Part shown: piece after piece, positions 26,369 through 35,876 of the stretch
Layout: each line of letters begins with the position of its first letter
Position numbering within the stretch: the first letter of the stretch is position 1
Source of the DNA: Bacteroidaceae bacterium
Lineage (GTDB): Bacteria > Bacteroidota > Bacteroidia > Bacteroidales > Bacteroidaceae
Length of the DNA: 64,000 bases
Assembly (NCBI GenBank): GCA_024398475.1
Contig: JAKSJB010000011.1
Location: 1 to 64,000 of the forward strand
Direction: 5' to 3'
Position numbers and translations under genes: made by a program
The notes under the pieces: generated by a model
What the model was told of the DNA's origin: nothing
Databases searched by the model: none
What the model saw: only the letters and a program-made list of their open reading frames with translations

Positions 26369-28546
26369 ATGAAGAAAATCAGTTTTATATTTCTTTGCCT
26401 TGTCTGCTTGGGACAGGTTGCAATGGCTCAGAAACCAACAGTTACTATACTGTCGGAATCCGCAGTTAATGTAAAGTACGATGGTAAGGCACCTGCCGAT
26501 CAGCCAAAGAAATGGAAGACTTCCAGAATGCAAGTGGAATACAAGTCAAAAACAGGACAGATTATTGTTAAGAACAGTAAGGGAAAGGTGGTGATGCAGA
26601 CTAAGGGCGCACCGCAGGCATCTTCTTACGGCAAGGCACTCACACTCATCAGTCCTGTCGATGAATACCTCTACGGTACAGGACAGTTTCAGGACGGCAA
26701 CCTCAATGTACGCGGACTGACACGCCGACTTACTCAGGTAAACACACAGATTTCCATACCATTCATCCTTTCAAGCAAGGGATACGGTCTGCTTTGGAAC
26801 AATACCGGCATGACCGACTTCAATCCTGCCGACAACGTGATTGTCCTGAAGGAAGACAATGGCGAAGCAGGACAAGGTGAACTGGTCAATGTGACCAGTA
26901 CCACCGGTAACCGTCAGGAACGCCGTATGTATCAGTCTTTCACAGGTACGCTCAATGTTCCGCAGGATGGGGACTATGCGCTTCTACTCGATGTGGGGCA
27001 GTCAATGGCCCGCAAGCATTATCTGGCAATAGATGGCAAACCAGTTGTCGATATCAACAACACATGGCTTCCGCCTACGGTAGCACAAAAGGTCAGTCTC
27101 AAAGCCGGCTCTCACAACGTCGAGGTGCGTGGCGTACGTGGTGACAAGCCGTCAGTTTACTGGCGTCTGTCCGACAATACCACAACCTTCCGCTCTCCAC
27201 TTGGTGATGTCGATTTCACCGTTTTCGTCGGTTCAGCCGATGAAGTGATTGCCGAATACCGTCACCAGACTGGTGAAGTACCTATGCTGCCAGAGTGGGC
27301 ACTCGGTTATATCCATTGCCGCGAGCGTTTCCATTCACAGGATGAGATACTTGAGACCGTACGTGAGTTCAAGCGCCGCAACATTCCTATCAGCATGATA
27401 GTACAGGACTGGCAGTATTGGGGCAAGTACGGCTGGAATGCAATGCGTTTCGACGAAGACCACTATCCAGACCCTAAAAAGATGATTGACGAACTCCACA
27501 AGATGGGTGTGCGCTTCATGCTTTCGGTTTGGGCAAAGGTCGATGTCAATTCCGAACTCGGAAAGGAATTTACATCAAAGGGCTATTACATCAAGAATAC
27601 TGACTGGATTGACATGTTCAACCAGGAGGCTGCCGATGCATATTGCAAGGCACAGCGTGAGCGTCTCGCCACTCTCGGTATCGATGGTTGGTGGCAGGAT
27701 GCGACTGAACCTGAGAACGATGACCTCAAAGGCCGTATGGTCAATAACGGCAAACTCTCCGGTGATGTAGTCCGCAATATGTTTGCTTACAAAGTTAACG
27801 AGAATGTCTTCAAGTCGCTTAAGGAATATAATCTGTCACAGGGTATTCAGGACAATCCGTTCATCCTCACCCGCAGCGCATCGCAGGGTATCCAGAAGTT
27901 TGGCGTTGCCGTTTGGTCGGGTGATGTCGGCAACGATTGGGAAACCCTTCGCCGTCAGATTGTCGGCGGACTCGGACTTGTATCTACCGGTCTGCCTTGG
28001 TGGACGTACGATGCAGGTGGTTTCTTCCGTCCAGGCAATCAATATACCGATGCTGCATATCAGGAACGCATGATTCGCTGGATTCAGGCAAGTGTATTCC
28101 TTCCATTGATGCGTGTACATGGTTATCAGTCTGATACTGAACCTTGGCGTTACGGCAAGGAAACAGAAGAACTCTTTGCTGATGCCATACGTCTGCGTTA
28201 CAAACTGATGCCTTATATCAAGGAAACAGCGAAGAGGGTATCGACAGAAAACTACACTATGCTCCGTCCGTTGGTATTTGACTTTGCTGGTGACAGCGAG
28301 GCATTGAAACAGGATGGCGAATATATGTTCGGACCATCTTTGCTGGTACACCCTATAGTCGATGAAATGAGTGTGTCTTCAACGGTAAAAGTATATCTGC
28401 CTAAGTCAGACGGGGGTTGGAATGACTTCTGGACAAACCAACACTATGACGGCGGTCAGACTATAACTCTGCCGGTTACGATGGAGCATATTCCGGTATT
28501 CGTACGCGTATGTGAGGCTTCGCATATTGATGACATCAGTCGTTAG
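26369..28546 (+). CDS. GH31 alpha-xylosidase with PA14 insert
   Basis: A 725-residue secreted enzyme (signal ending VAMAQ). After the N-terminal beta-sandwich, residues about 170-275 form a PA14-like insert (QSFTGTLNVPQDGDYALLLD through VYWRLS). The GH31 barrel follows with the nucleophile Asp444 in DGWWQDATEPE and the acid/base Asp519 in VWSGDVGNDWE. The same PA14-inserted layout occurs in alpha-xylosidases that remove xylose from xyloglucan oligosaccharides, for example Cellvibrio Xyl31A. In this cluster it may act on xylose- or glucose-containing side chains. An ATG six bases upstream is an alternative start. It follows the GH43 closely. Confidence 0.87.
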   Translation: MKKISFIFLCLVCLGQVAMAQKPTVTILSESAVNVKYDGKAPADQPKKWKTSRMQVEYKSKTGQIIVKNSKGKVVMQTKGAPQASSYGKALTLISPVDEYLYGTGQFQDGNLNVRGLTRRLTQVNTQISIPFILSSKGYGLLWNNTGMTDFNPADNVIVLKEDNGEAGQGELVNVTSTTGNRQERRMYQSFTGTLNVPQDGDYALLLDVGQSMARKHYLAIDGKPVVDINNTWLPPTVAQKVSLKAGSHNVEVRGVRGDKPSVYWRLSDNTTTFRSPLGDVDFTVFVGSADEVIAEYRHQTGEVPMLPEWALGYIHCRERFHSQDEILETVREFKRRNIPISMIVQDWQYWGKYGWNAMRFDEDHYPDPKKMIDELHKMGVRFMLSVWAKVDVNSELGKEFTSKGYYIKNTDWIDMFNQEAADAYCKAQRERLATLGIDGWWQDATEPENDDLKGRMVNNGKLSGDVVRNMFAYKVNENVFKSLKEYNLSQGIQDNPFILTRSASQGIQKFGVAVWSGDVGNDWETLRRQIVGGLGLVSTGLPWWTYDAGGFFRPGNQYTDAAYQERMIRWIQASVFLPLMRVHGYQSDTEPWRYGKETEELFADAIRLRYKLMPYIKETAKRVSTENYTMLRPLVFDFAGDSEALKQDGEYMFGPSLLVHPIVDEMSVSSTVKVYLPKSDGGWNDFWTNQHYDGGQTITLPVTMEHIPVFVRVCEASHIDDISR

Positions 28547-28625
28547 TTTTTTCGAGTGAACAAGCCGACAGGCAACGTTCATGACTAATGGCTGAAAACA
28601 AATAAAACCTTAACTTAACTTGACA

Positions 28626-30632
28626 ATGAAACAATTCAAATTATTATTAATCTTGTCTGCATTGACATTGTGCGCCAATGTCAATGCTTACAAGAAAACG
28701 AGTGTAGATATCAACGTAAACGGTCAGTCGCGCAACATGGTTGTATTTACTCCTAACGCACTTTCCGAGGGGTTGCCACTAATGCTTGTCACACATGGTA
28801 TGAATCAGGATCCTGAATATCAGTACGGTGCTGACAAGATGTATGAACTTATTGATACAGCCAAGTTTGTCATAGCCTATCTCAGGGGGATTGACAAAAG
28901 CTGGGACATGAGTGACGGCGGCAAGGACAAGAATTTCGTGTTGAAGGCCATAGACGAGATGGCCAGCCGTTACGGGGTAGATACCAACCGTGTGTATTGG
29001 TCGGGATTCTCAATGGGTTCCATGTTTATGTATGCTGTGATGGGTTCCATGACAGACAAAATTGCTGCCTTTGCACCTTGCAGCGGTATGATGGGGGATC
29101 CTTCCGGTAGTATCAAGAAGAAGATAAACCTTATCCACTGCCATGCCTACGGAGACGATGTTGTGGTGTATAATCAGTTTAACATCAGAAATAATGTTAC
29201 AAAGATTGCAAACAACCTGAAATATACGCATTACACAAAACGTGCGAACTACAAGACAAAGAACGGTACATCGTGGTTCTCAGGTGACAGGGAAATGTGG
29301 ACAAATGACGAGGGTAATGAAATAGTACTCTATTCCTTCAACGTGGATTTCCACAATCCAATGGGTGAGAACAGTTATGAAATATGGAACTTCTGCAAAC
29401 GCTTCTCTCTTGATCCTAATATACCAAAAGTAAGTATTGTGTCTCCAAATACGGATGACAAATATACAAGGGTTGATACCATTAATGTTGAGATTGAAGC
29501 GTCTGATCCAGATGGCTATGTCGCAAGTATTGCGCTAATGATTGACGGCGCTAAAAAATGTACCGAGACATTTACTGAAGCATCTTCCGATGGCAAGTAT
29601 GCCTTGAACTATGTATGGATACGTCCTTCACAGGGAAATCATACCCTGAAGGTAGTGGCAACCGATAACGATGGGAAAACAAGGGATGTATCACGTTCTG
29701 TGACAATTGCAGATGCCGATCCTTTGACTATTGTCTCTTCTGATCCTGAGAATAATTCATTTGACTTACCTTTGGATTTCCGTACGTTTAATTTTACTTT
29801 TTCATATCCTATTGATTGCAGTAAGGTAAAGGCATCAATGTCGTTAGGTGGAAAGAACAGGTATTTTGATGTAGTGCAGACGGGTTTTTGTAAGGATGTT
29901 ACCTTCGTACTGCCTGATACGATTGAACTGGAAACAGGAAAACGTTCTTTGCGGCTGACAGGATTGAATGATAATCGTGGCGTTACTCTTACCACGCAGA
30001 CTTACCGATTTACTTTTGGCTACGCTGACGTGAATGATAAAGATGCCCCTTCCGATGTAAGGAAAATCAAAAAAGCCTTTTATGATGCGTATTCAACAGC
30101 AAGTGCAATATATGATTCCACTGCTGCAGAACGCTATCAATCGGCTGAATATCTTCGTGAACCAATAAAAGAACTTATTGATTTATATGCGGATTTTGCT
30201 TCAACATCTCCTTCAAGATGGAATGAGGCAACCGATACGTTGGCGTCTATAATTATTCCGCTTCAGACACGAAAGGAAAACCTGGACTTGTATTATGATA
30301 CTTACGAATATGCGTTGTCATTGATAAACCAATATGCAAATGATTCAACTGTCAATTCAAATAGTAGGTACACAAGACTGCAGAATGCTGTCAACTCTAC
30401 GATGTACAAACTGAAACCGGCTAATCTGATAAAGGATGACAAACTGATAACTGCTGCAAGCGGTTTGCAAAGATATATTGATCAGTTGCTCTCTCTGGTT
30501 ACATCTATCGGTAATGTTACGGTTGAAAGTCAATCGAATTTGCAGGAATACGATATACTTGGCCGTCCGGTAAAAGACAATTATAAGGGTATCGTCATAA
30601 TTAATGGCAAAAAAGTGGTGAAAGTGCATTGA
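28626..30632 (+). CDS. Multidomain secreted esterase (PHB depolymerase/CE1-like) with sorting tail
   Basis: A 668-residue protein. Signal 1-21; an alpha/beta-hydrolase of the LpqC/feruloyl esterase type at about 25-260 with Ser129 in GFSMGS, VTHGMNQDP for the oxyanion region and the late His in NVDFHNPMG. Then Ig-like domains at about 268-365 (DPDGYVASIALMIDG) and 366-465, a helical segment at 475-625, and a tail of about 35 residues (EYDILGRPVKDNYKG then INGKK) resembling that of the giant CBM protein. Likely an acetyl xylan or feruloyl esterase carried to the surface by type IX secretion (inference). A TTG six bases upstream is not preferred over this ATG. Confidence 0.78.
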   Translation: MKQFKLLLILSALTLCANVNAYKKTSVDINVNGQSRNMVVFTPNALSEGLPLMLVTHGMNQDPEYQYGADKMYELIDTAKFVIAYLRGIDKSWDMSDGGKDKNFVLKAIDEMASRYGVDTNRVYWSGFSMGSMFMYAVMGSMTDKIAAFAPCSGMMGDPSGSIKKKINLIHCHAYGDDVVVYNQFNIRNNVTKIANNLKYTHYTKRANYKTKNGTSWFSGDREMWTNDEGNEIVLYSFNVDFHNPMGENSYEIWNFCKRFSLDPNIPKVSIVSPNTDDKYTRVDTINVEIEASDPDGYVASIALMIDGAKKCTETFTEASSDGKYALNYVWIRPSQGNHTLKVVATDNDGKTRDVSRSVTIADADPLTIVSSDPENNSFDLPLDFRTFNFTFSYPIDCSKVKASMSLGGKNRYFDVVQTGFCKDVTFVLPDTIELETGKRSLRLTGLNDNRGVTLTTQTYRFTFGYADVNDKDAPSDVRKIKKAFYDAYSTASAIYDSTAAERYQSAEYLREPIKELIDLYADFASTSPSRWNEATDTLASIIIPLQTRKENLDLYYDTYEYALSLINQYANDSTVNSNSRYTRLQNAVNSTMYKLKPANLIKDDKLITAASGLQRYIDQLLSLVTSIGNVTVESQSNLQEYDILGRPVKDNYKGIVIINGKKVVKVH

Positions 30633-30708
30633 TGGATTAAACTTATAGCATAGATGTAAGTCTAAAGGACATCCAATTCAATATAATACTAATTAATTTA
30701 GAACAATT

Positions 30709-31656
30709 ATGAAGAAATTATTATTTACAGCACTTTGCGCGATGAACTGCGCATTTGGTTTTGCTCAGTTTGGTTTCGGTGGTTTTCAGATGCCGGAAGT
30801 GAAGCTGGAATGTGGTGAAAAGTTTACAGACATCAACTATGCGGGTGATGATCAGGCTTATCATACACTCGACATCTATCTCCCAAAAACTGAAGCTAAG
30901 ACTTATCCTGTAGTCATTCACATCTATGGTAGTGCATGGTTCAGTAACAGTTCAAAGGGAATGGCTGACCTCGGTACAATTGTAAACGCATTGCTCAAGG
31001 CTGGATATGCAGTAGTTTGTCCTAACCACCGTTCAAGCGGTGATGCCAAGTTCCCTGCACAGATCAATGATATTAAGGCTGTGGTACGTTTTGTACGCGG
31101 TGAAGCTGATAAGTATCATTTCGACAAGTCATTTATTGCTACATCTGGTTTCTCTTCTGGTGGTCATCTCTCAACTCTTACTGCTACTTCCGGAAATGTC
31201 AAGAGCCCGGTTAAAGTCGGCAATCTCGACGTCGATCTTGAAGGTAACATCGGTAAGTACCTCAATGAAAGCAGTGCTGTAAATGCTTGCTGTGATTGGT
31301 CTGGTCCAATTGATATGTTCAAGATGAACTGCGATGAACCTCGTAAGTGGGGTAACACTCCTGAAGAGGCTCTTGTAGGTCACAACTATGAAGATCAGTA
31401 TGCCGACAACTTCAAGTCAATCAGTGCAATTACATATATTGACAAGAATGACCCTCCAACTGTTATCTTCCATGGAACTGATGACAATGTTGTTCCTTGC
31501 TGTCAGGGCCAGGAACTCTATGATGAACTCACAAAGGCAGGGGTTAAATCTGAAGTTACAATTGTTCCAGGTGGTGGCCACGGCGTAAATATGTATGCTG
31601 AGGAAAACCTCACCAAGATGGTAAACTTCCTTAATTCAGTACGTAAGGGAAAGTAA
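30709..31656 (+). CDS. Secreted alpha/beta-hydrolase, acetylxylan/feruloyl esterase-like
   Basis: A 315-residue enzyme with signal 1-19 (CAFGFAQ). It belongs to the esterase/lipase type of alpha/beta-hydrolases: VVIHIYGSAWF is the oxyanion strand (a variant of HGGG), Ser150 lies in TSGFSSGGH, Asp in FHGTDDNVVP and His in GGGHGVNMY. The layout resembles the bifunctional acetylxylan/feruloyl esterase (BD-FAE) type described from rumen and gut Bacteroidota. It probably removes acetyl groups from xylo-oligosaccharides in the periplasm. Short Gly/Phe-rich segment after the signal (FGFGGF). Followed by a strong terminator. Confidence 0.85.
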   Translation: MKKLLFTALCAMNCAFGFAQFGFGGFQMPEVKLECGEKFTDINYAGDDQAYHTLDIYLPKTEAKTYPVVIHIYGSAWFSNSSKGMADLGTIVNALLKAGYAVVCPNHRSSGDAKFPAQINDIKAVVRFVRGEADKYHFDKSFIATSGFSSGGHLSTLTATSGNVKSPVKVGNLDVDLEGNIGKYLNESSAVNACCDWSGPIDMFKMNCDEPRKWGNTPEEALVGHNYEDQYADNFKSISAITYIDKNDPPTVIFHGTDDNVVPCCQGQELYDELTKAGVKSEVTIVPGGGHGVNMYAEENLTKMVNFLNSVRKGK

Positions 31657-31697
31657 TTTCAGCAAATTAAGTAAAAAACTCTTTTTCATAAATTATT

Positions 31698-31733
31698 AGA
31701 GTGGGGAACGTTATTATGTTCTCCACTCTTTGT
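31698..31733 (+). terminator. Terminator after the BD-FAE-like esterase
   Basis: AGAGTGGGGAAC pairs with GTTCTCCACTCT (one G-U), loop of eight bases. It may also stop adenine deaminase transcription from the other side. Confidence 0.75.
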
Positions 31734-31789
31734 GTATAATCCAAATCCGTCATTATAACACTACTGACCGATTTGGGTAATAAATACCT

Positions 31790-33457
31790 CTATTCTACTC
31801 CGACTGGTACGAATCCAAAGGATGTACCATCGAAAAGCCCCATATCGGTAAGCTTCAGTTTAGGAATCACAGGTAATGCCATGAAACTCATAGTCATGAA
31901 CGGTGATTCAAACTGGCAACCTATACGGAAGGATATGGCGAGGAGTTTGTCGAATCTGTAAGATACTTCTTCCGGACTCAATGGTGATATCAGTCCTGCT
32001 ACAGGGAGTGGAAGGTCGAAGATGGATTTGCCGTCATATACAGCAATACCGCCTTTGAGACCGATAATGTGGTTGATGAGTTTTACGATGGAAGCATCAT
32101 CGACTCCTACTGCAACAATGTTGTGGCTGTCGTGGGCAACTGTAGAACAGAGTGCTCCGACTTCCAGTCCGAAACCCTTGATGTAGGCTACCTGTGGTTT
32201 GGCAGGAGTATAGCGGTTATAGACTACGAGTTTCAGAATATCGTTATCCTTTCCGATTTCATCCTTGCTGATAATCAGTTCATCGGTAAGGAGAGTCCCT
32301 CCTTTTGCAACAATAACTCTAACCTTGTCAGTTGCGATGTCCAGTTTTATATCATCTTCGGTAATAGGCTGGGCATTAAACTTATTGATGTACGCTTTAT
32401 CGTCAGTATTCTGTGACACCTTGATGTTGCCGCCATAATAGGCTTTCAGTTCGATACTGTCCTTGCTGCTGAGATATTCTTCTCCACGTATCACAGTCTT
32501 GAGTATGTTCAAATCGGAGAGATTGTCTGCGAGGATAAAGTCTGCATTGTCGCCTTCCTGAAGCTGTCCGCAATCCAAATGGTAGTGTTCTACAGGTGTG
32601 ACACATGCTGCACGAAGTACATTCCAAAATGGATATCCCTTCTTAAGTGCTTTCTTTACGATGAGGTTTATATGCCCGTCCAAAAGTTCGTCTGGGTGTT
32701 TGTCATCGGAACAGAACATCAACATGTCCTTGCTTTCGGCAAGGAGTGGTGACAATGCTTCGAAATCCTGAGCTGCACTTCCGTTGCGGATGAGAATTTT
32801 CATGCCTAACTTCAGACGTTCACGACCTTCTTCTATAGTCGTGCATTCGTGGTCGGTAGAAACTCCGGCTTCAATATATTTCTTTAAGTCTTCACCTGTG
32901 AATTCCGGTGAATGTCCGTCGATAGGCTTACCATTATCTTTTGCTGCCTGAAGTTTTGCCATTACGTCGGGCAATCCCATAACGACTCCTGCTGCAAACA
33001 TGAATTCTGAAAGGTAACCGATGTCTTTGTCTTCCAGTAAGGCCCTTACTTCATCTGGTCCGAGAGTGGCTCCGGCTGTTTCAAATGTGGTTGATGGAAC
33101 GCAAGACGGTGCACCGAAACAGAAGTAGAAATTGGACTTCTTACCATTCTCTATCATGAATCGTACTCCATCCAGACCAAGTACATTGGCTATTTCGTGT
33201 GGGTCGGTAACGATACCTATTGTACCATGCCGCACGGCTGCCTTTGCAAAATTCTCTGGTAAAAGCATGCTGCTCTCAATATGAACGTGTGCATCAATAA
33301 ATCCTGGTAGTATATATGGCAGGGAATCATTGCAACCATTATCGGCATAGAAAGAGGTTGGTTCGATACTTACAATCTTGTTTTCTTCAATGGTGATTAT
33401 TCCATCAAAGATTTTTTCGTTCTTTATGTCAACAATGTGACCGGAGTATTTTTTCAT
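31790..33457 (-). CDS. ade: Adenine deaminase
   Basis: A 555-residue amidohydrolase-superfamily enzyme converting adenine to hypoxanthine and ammonia for purine salvage. The metal-binding HVHIESS is at residues 57-63 (the AdeC-type pattern), IGIVTDPHEIANVLG follows, and CSDDKHPDEL lies further on. Length is normal. The start at 33457 is chosen because the aligned region begins MKKYSGHIVD and the promoter box lies at 33486, inside the longer frame. It is the only minus-strand gene within the xylan cluster and has no evident link to polysaccharide use, so the cluster may have grown by joining two blocks around it. Confidence 0.95.
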   Translation of the reverse strand: MKKYSGHIVDIKNEKIFDGIITIEENKIVSIEPTSFYADNGCNDSLPYILPGFIDAHVHIESSMLLPENFAKAAVRHGTIGIVTDPHEIANVLGLDGVRFMIENGKKSNFYFCFGAPSCVPSTTFETAGATLGPDEVRALLEDKDIGYLSEFMFAAGVVMGLPDVMAKLQAAKDNGKPIDGHSPEFTGEDLKKYIEAGVSTDHECTTIEEGRERLKLGMKILIRNGSAAQDFEALSPLLAESKDMLMFCSDDKHPDELLDGHINLIVKKALKKGYPFWNVLRAACVTPVEHYHLDCGQLQEGDNADFILADNLSDLNILKTVIRGEEYLSSKDSIELKAYYGGNIKVSQNTDDKAYINKFNAQPITEDDIKLDIATDKVRVIVAKGGTLLTDELIISKDEIGKDNDILKLVVYNRYTPAKPQVAYIKGFGLEVGALCSTVAHDSHNIVAVGVDDASIVKLINHIIGLKGGIAVYDGKSIFDLPLPVAGLISPLSPEEVSYRFDKLLAISFRIGCQFESPFMTMSFMALPVIPKLKLTDMGLFDGTSFGFVPVGVE

Positions 33458-33485
33458 AATATGTTTTGGGATTTGATTGTGAATG

Positions 33486-33493
33486 CAAATGTA
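33486..33493 (-). promoter_or_regulatory. -7 promoter element for ade
   Basis: TACATTTG followed by C on the minus strand, 29 bases before the ATG. Confidence 0.55.
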
Positions 33494-33566
33494 AAGATTT
33501 ATTTTGTTTTCGTGCGTATTTCCTTTAACTTTTTCTGTTTTAGTTTCTTTTTTCATGATTTATTCA

Positions 33567-33574
33567 TAACTTTG
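33567..33574 (+). promoter_or_regulatory. -7 promoter element for the second CE1 esterase gene
   Basis: TAACTTTG followed by CA. Leader of about 60 bases to the ATG at 33642, ending in AATTAATCATAAATTT. Confidence 0.6.
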
Positions 33575-33641
33575 CAATGAAATATATCATGCAGACATAG
33601 GTCAACAAGAACAATTGTCAAATCAAATTAATCATAAATTT

Positions 33642-34718
33642 ATGAAAGCTAATAAGTTTTTAGTCCTCGGCTGTATGCTGATGGCTATGTTCGCAGAGAA
33701 CGATGTGATGGCTCAAAAGCCAAAAGTATTGCCTGACCATAGTGTGCAGTTCAGTATCAGGGCTCCACAGGCAAACCGAGTACAGATTGACTTGGGTAAG
33801 CAGTATGATCTTACAAAAGGCGAGAACGGAGTGTGGACTTGTACTACAGAACCACAGTCTGAAGGTTTCCACTATTATTTCCTTATTGTTGATGGTGTGA
33901 AGACTCCGGATCCTGCAAGTGAACCATTCTATGGATGCAGTTCAATGGCAAGTGGTATAGAAATCCCTTACCCAGAAGGCGATAACCGTTTCTATCAGCA
34001 GAATGTGGCTCGTGGCACTGTAGCCCAGAAACGCTATTTCTCAACAACAGAAAACGGATGGCGCCGTATGTTCGTATATCTCCCTCCACAGTATTTCACA
34101 AGCAATGAGTCATATCCTGTACTCTATCTTATGCACGGTGGTGGTGAGGATGAAACCGGATGGGTAAATCAGGGACGTACAGACATCATCCTTGACAATC
34201 TCATTGCTCAGGGAAAGGCAAAGCCCATGATTATAGCAATGCTTGACGGTAATACACGGGATTTCCAGTCTGAACTCCTAAAGGATTGTATTCCATTCGT
34301 GGAAAAGAATTTCCGAGTTAAGGCAAATGCAGAAAACCGTGGCTTGGCAGGACTGTCAATGGGTGGCATCCAGACTCTCAATACAATAGTTCCAAATCCT
34401 GAACTGTTCGGCTATGTAGGTATATTCAGTTCTGGTTGGTTTGCTTCTGCAAATCCAATGGGCGCAAGTATGGGTGGCGACACTGAAAAGATGTATAAGA
34501 TGCTTGCTGACAGAAAGGACTTCTATAACAAGCAGTTCAAGGAACTCTTCCTCACAATGGGCGGAGAAACTGACATAGCATACAACAACTGCAAGGTAAT
34601 GCGAGGCCGTTTCGACCAAATAGGAATAAAGTACAGTTATTTTGAAACTCCTGGCGGACATACATGGCCAGTATGGCGTGAGAGTCTATACCAGTTCGCG
34701 CAGAAATTGTTCAAGTAA
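33642..34718 (+). CDS. CE1 family esterase with N-terminal E-set domain (second copy)
   Basis: A 358-residue secreted paralogue of the esterase at 22035 with the same order: signal (to about 25), E-set/CBM48-like domain (QFSIRAPQANRVQIDLG), hydrolase with LYLMHGGGEDETGW, Ser in GLAGLSMGGIQ, and His in GGHTWPVWRESLYQF. The acceptor-site region differs clearly (a WFASANPMGASMGG segment), so the two may prefer different acyl groups or oligosaccharide lengths. The nine codons before 33642 are excluded because the signal peptide starts at MKANKFL. It has its own promoter and terminator. Confidence 0.87.
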   Translation: MKANKFLVLGCMLMAMFAENDVMAQKPKVLPDHSVQFSIRAPQANRVQIDLGKQYDLTKGENGVWTCTTEPQSEGFHYYFLIVDGVKTPDPASEPFYGCSSMASGIEIPYPEGDNRFYQQNVARGTVAQKRYFSTTENGWRRMFVYLPPQYFTSNESYPVLYLMHGGGEDETGWVNQGRTDIILDNLIAQGKAKPMIIAMLDGNTRDFQSELLKDCIPFVEKNFRVKANAENRGLAGLSMGGIQTLNTIVPNPELFGYVGIFSSGWFASANPMGASMGGDTEKMYKMLADRKDFYNKQFKELFLTMGGETDIAYNNCKVMRGRFDQIGIKYSYFETPGGHTWPVWRESLYQFAQKLFK

Positions 34719-34748
34719 AACTAATTTGCAGATTAATATTAGGATCAT

Positions 34749-34790
34749 GTTCCTCTATCGAAATAATAGTCGATAGGGGAACTTGTTCTT
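34749..34790 (+). terminator. Terminator of the second CE1 esterase gene
   Basis: GTTCCTCTATCG (34749-34760) pairs with CGATAGGGGAAC (34771-34782) with one G-U pair, then a T-rich stretch. Confidence 0.82.
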
Positions 34791-34896
34791 TTATGAAATG
34801 ATGTGTAAAACTGCAATTCGATACAGATATTATCACTTTCGTTACATAAATAAATAAAAGTATAGCAGTATATTTTGGTAATATAGGAATATTTGT

Positions 34897-34904
34897 TACT
34901 TTTG
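34897..34904 (+). promoter_or_regulatory. -7 promoter element for the 252-residue protein and GH43 operon
   Basis: TACTTTTG followed by CAG. The leader to 35084 is about 170 bases with no gene seen. The interval 34719-35083 otherwise holds only the terminator above. Confidence 0.55.
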
Positions 34905-35083
34905 CAGTGAAATGTGCGGCTTAAAGCTGATTTTGATAACAGGATTTCTTATGCCGTATAGAATGAATAACCATGAGATACGCAGGGTGGAGAATGCCTA
35001 TAGCAAGTTAGTAGGTATATTTACAATAGAAGAAAACGAACAAGTAACTAATAGTTTTATTTATTAATCTATCAAATTCAATC

Positions 35084-35842
35084 ATGAAAAAAACATTGTT
35101 TTCAGTGGCTGTCGCATTCTGTCTTTCGACATTAAGCGCATTCGCTCAGCCACCGTTGGAGAATTATTTCGCTCCAGCAACAAAGGAAGCTGCAACTCCG
35201 GATGGTGAAGGCTTTATCCGTAGATGGACACTTCTTGAACCAATCAGTAAACCAAACAGAGGTAACACTGTATTTACGGATTCTTATCTGCGTGAAAATT
35301 TCGCACGTGAGTATTTCAAGAACCAATTTACTATCGTTCCAAAGGATGGTCAGAAGGTAAAGGCTAATGTTCAGGTCGAAGTACGTGAACAGAATGCTGC
35401 AGCACCAGGTGGTCCTATGGGTTTCCGTGGAATGGCTGCACCAAAACTTAAGGACGAAGTACAGACTCTTGTATGGCACAAGTATGACAGCAAACTTTAC
35501 AACACTAAGCTCTTCCGTTTTGCCAGTGGTCTTGGAAAGCAGGTTTACGGTGTCATTTTCTGGGCTGTAACAGTAATAGAATGTGACGAAGACATCAATA
35601 ATGTACGTCTTGCTGTAGGTTCTAACTCTGCATCTATGTGGTGGCTCAACGGTGAAGAGGCTTTATTGCTTTCAGGTGACCGTCGTATGGTTGCTGACGA
35701 CTGCATGTCAAACCGTCTCACTTTGAAGAAGGGCAAGAACGTTCTTCGTGGTGTTATTATCAATGGTCCTGGTATGAGCGACTTCTGTGCTCGTTTCCTT
35801 GACGAGGAAGGTCAGCCAGTAAAGGGTATCAGAATCCTCTAA
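35084..35842 (+). CDS. Secreted protein of unknown function in the xylan cluster
   Basis: A 252-residue protein with signal 1-21 (LSAFAQ). The body looks like a single beta-sandwich: RRWTLLEPISKPN near the start, VYGVIFWAVTVIECDED in the middle and SNSASMWWLNGEEALLLSGDRRM toward the end, which resembles the sugar-binding jelly-roll attached to some glycosidases. It carries a Gly/Met/Pro insert (AAPGGPMGFRGMAAP) at about 108-122. No catalytic Ser, Asp or Glu signature is recognisable. It heads a unit with the two GH43 genes, 34 bases ahead of the first, so a stand-alone carbohydrate-binding role is plausible. Confidence 0.75.
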   Translation: MKKTLFSVAVAFCLSTLSAFAQPPLENYFAPATKEAATPDGEGFIRRWTLLEPISKPNRGNTVFTDSYLRENFAREYFKNQFTIVPKDGQKVKANVQVEVREQNAAAPGGPMGFRGMAAPKLKDEVQTLVWHKYDSKLYNTKLFRFASGLGKQVYGVIFWAVTVIECDEDINNVRLAVGSNSASMWWLNGEEALLLSGDRRMVADDCMSNRLTLKKGKNVLRGVIINGPGMSDFCARFLDEEGQPVKGIRIL

Positions 35843-35876
35843 GTTTAATGTTTAACGTTTAAAAGTAGCAAGAAAA

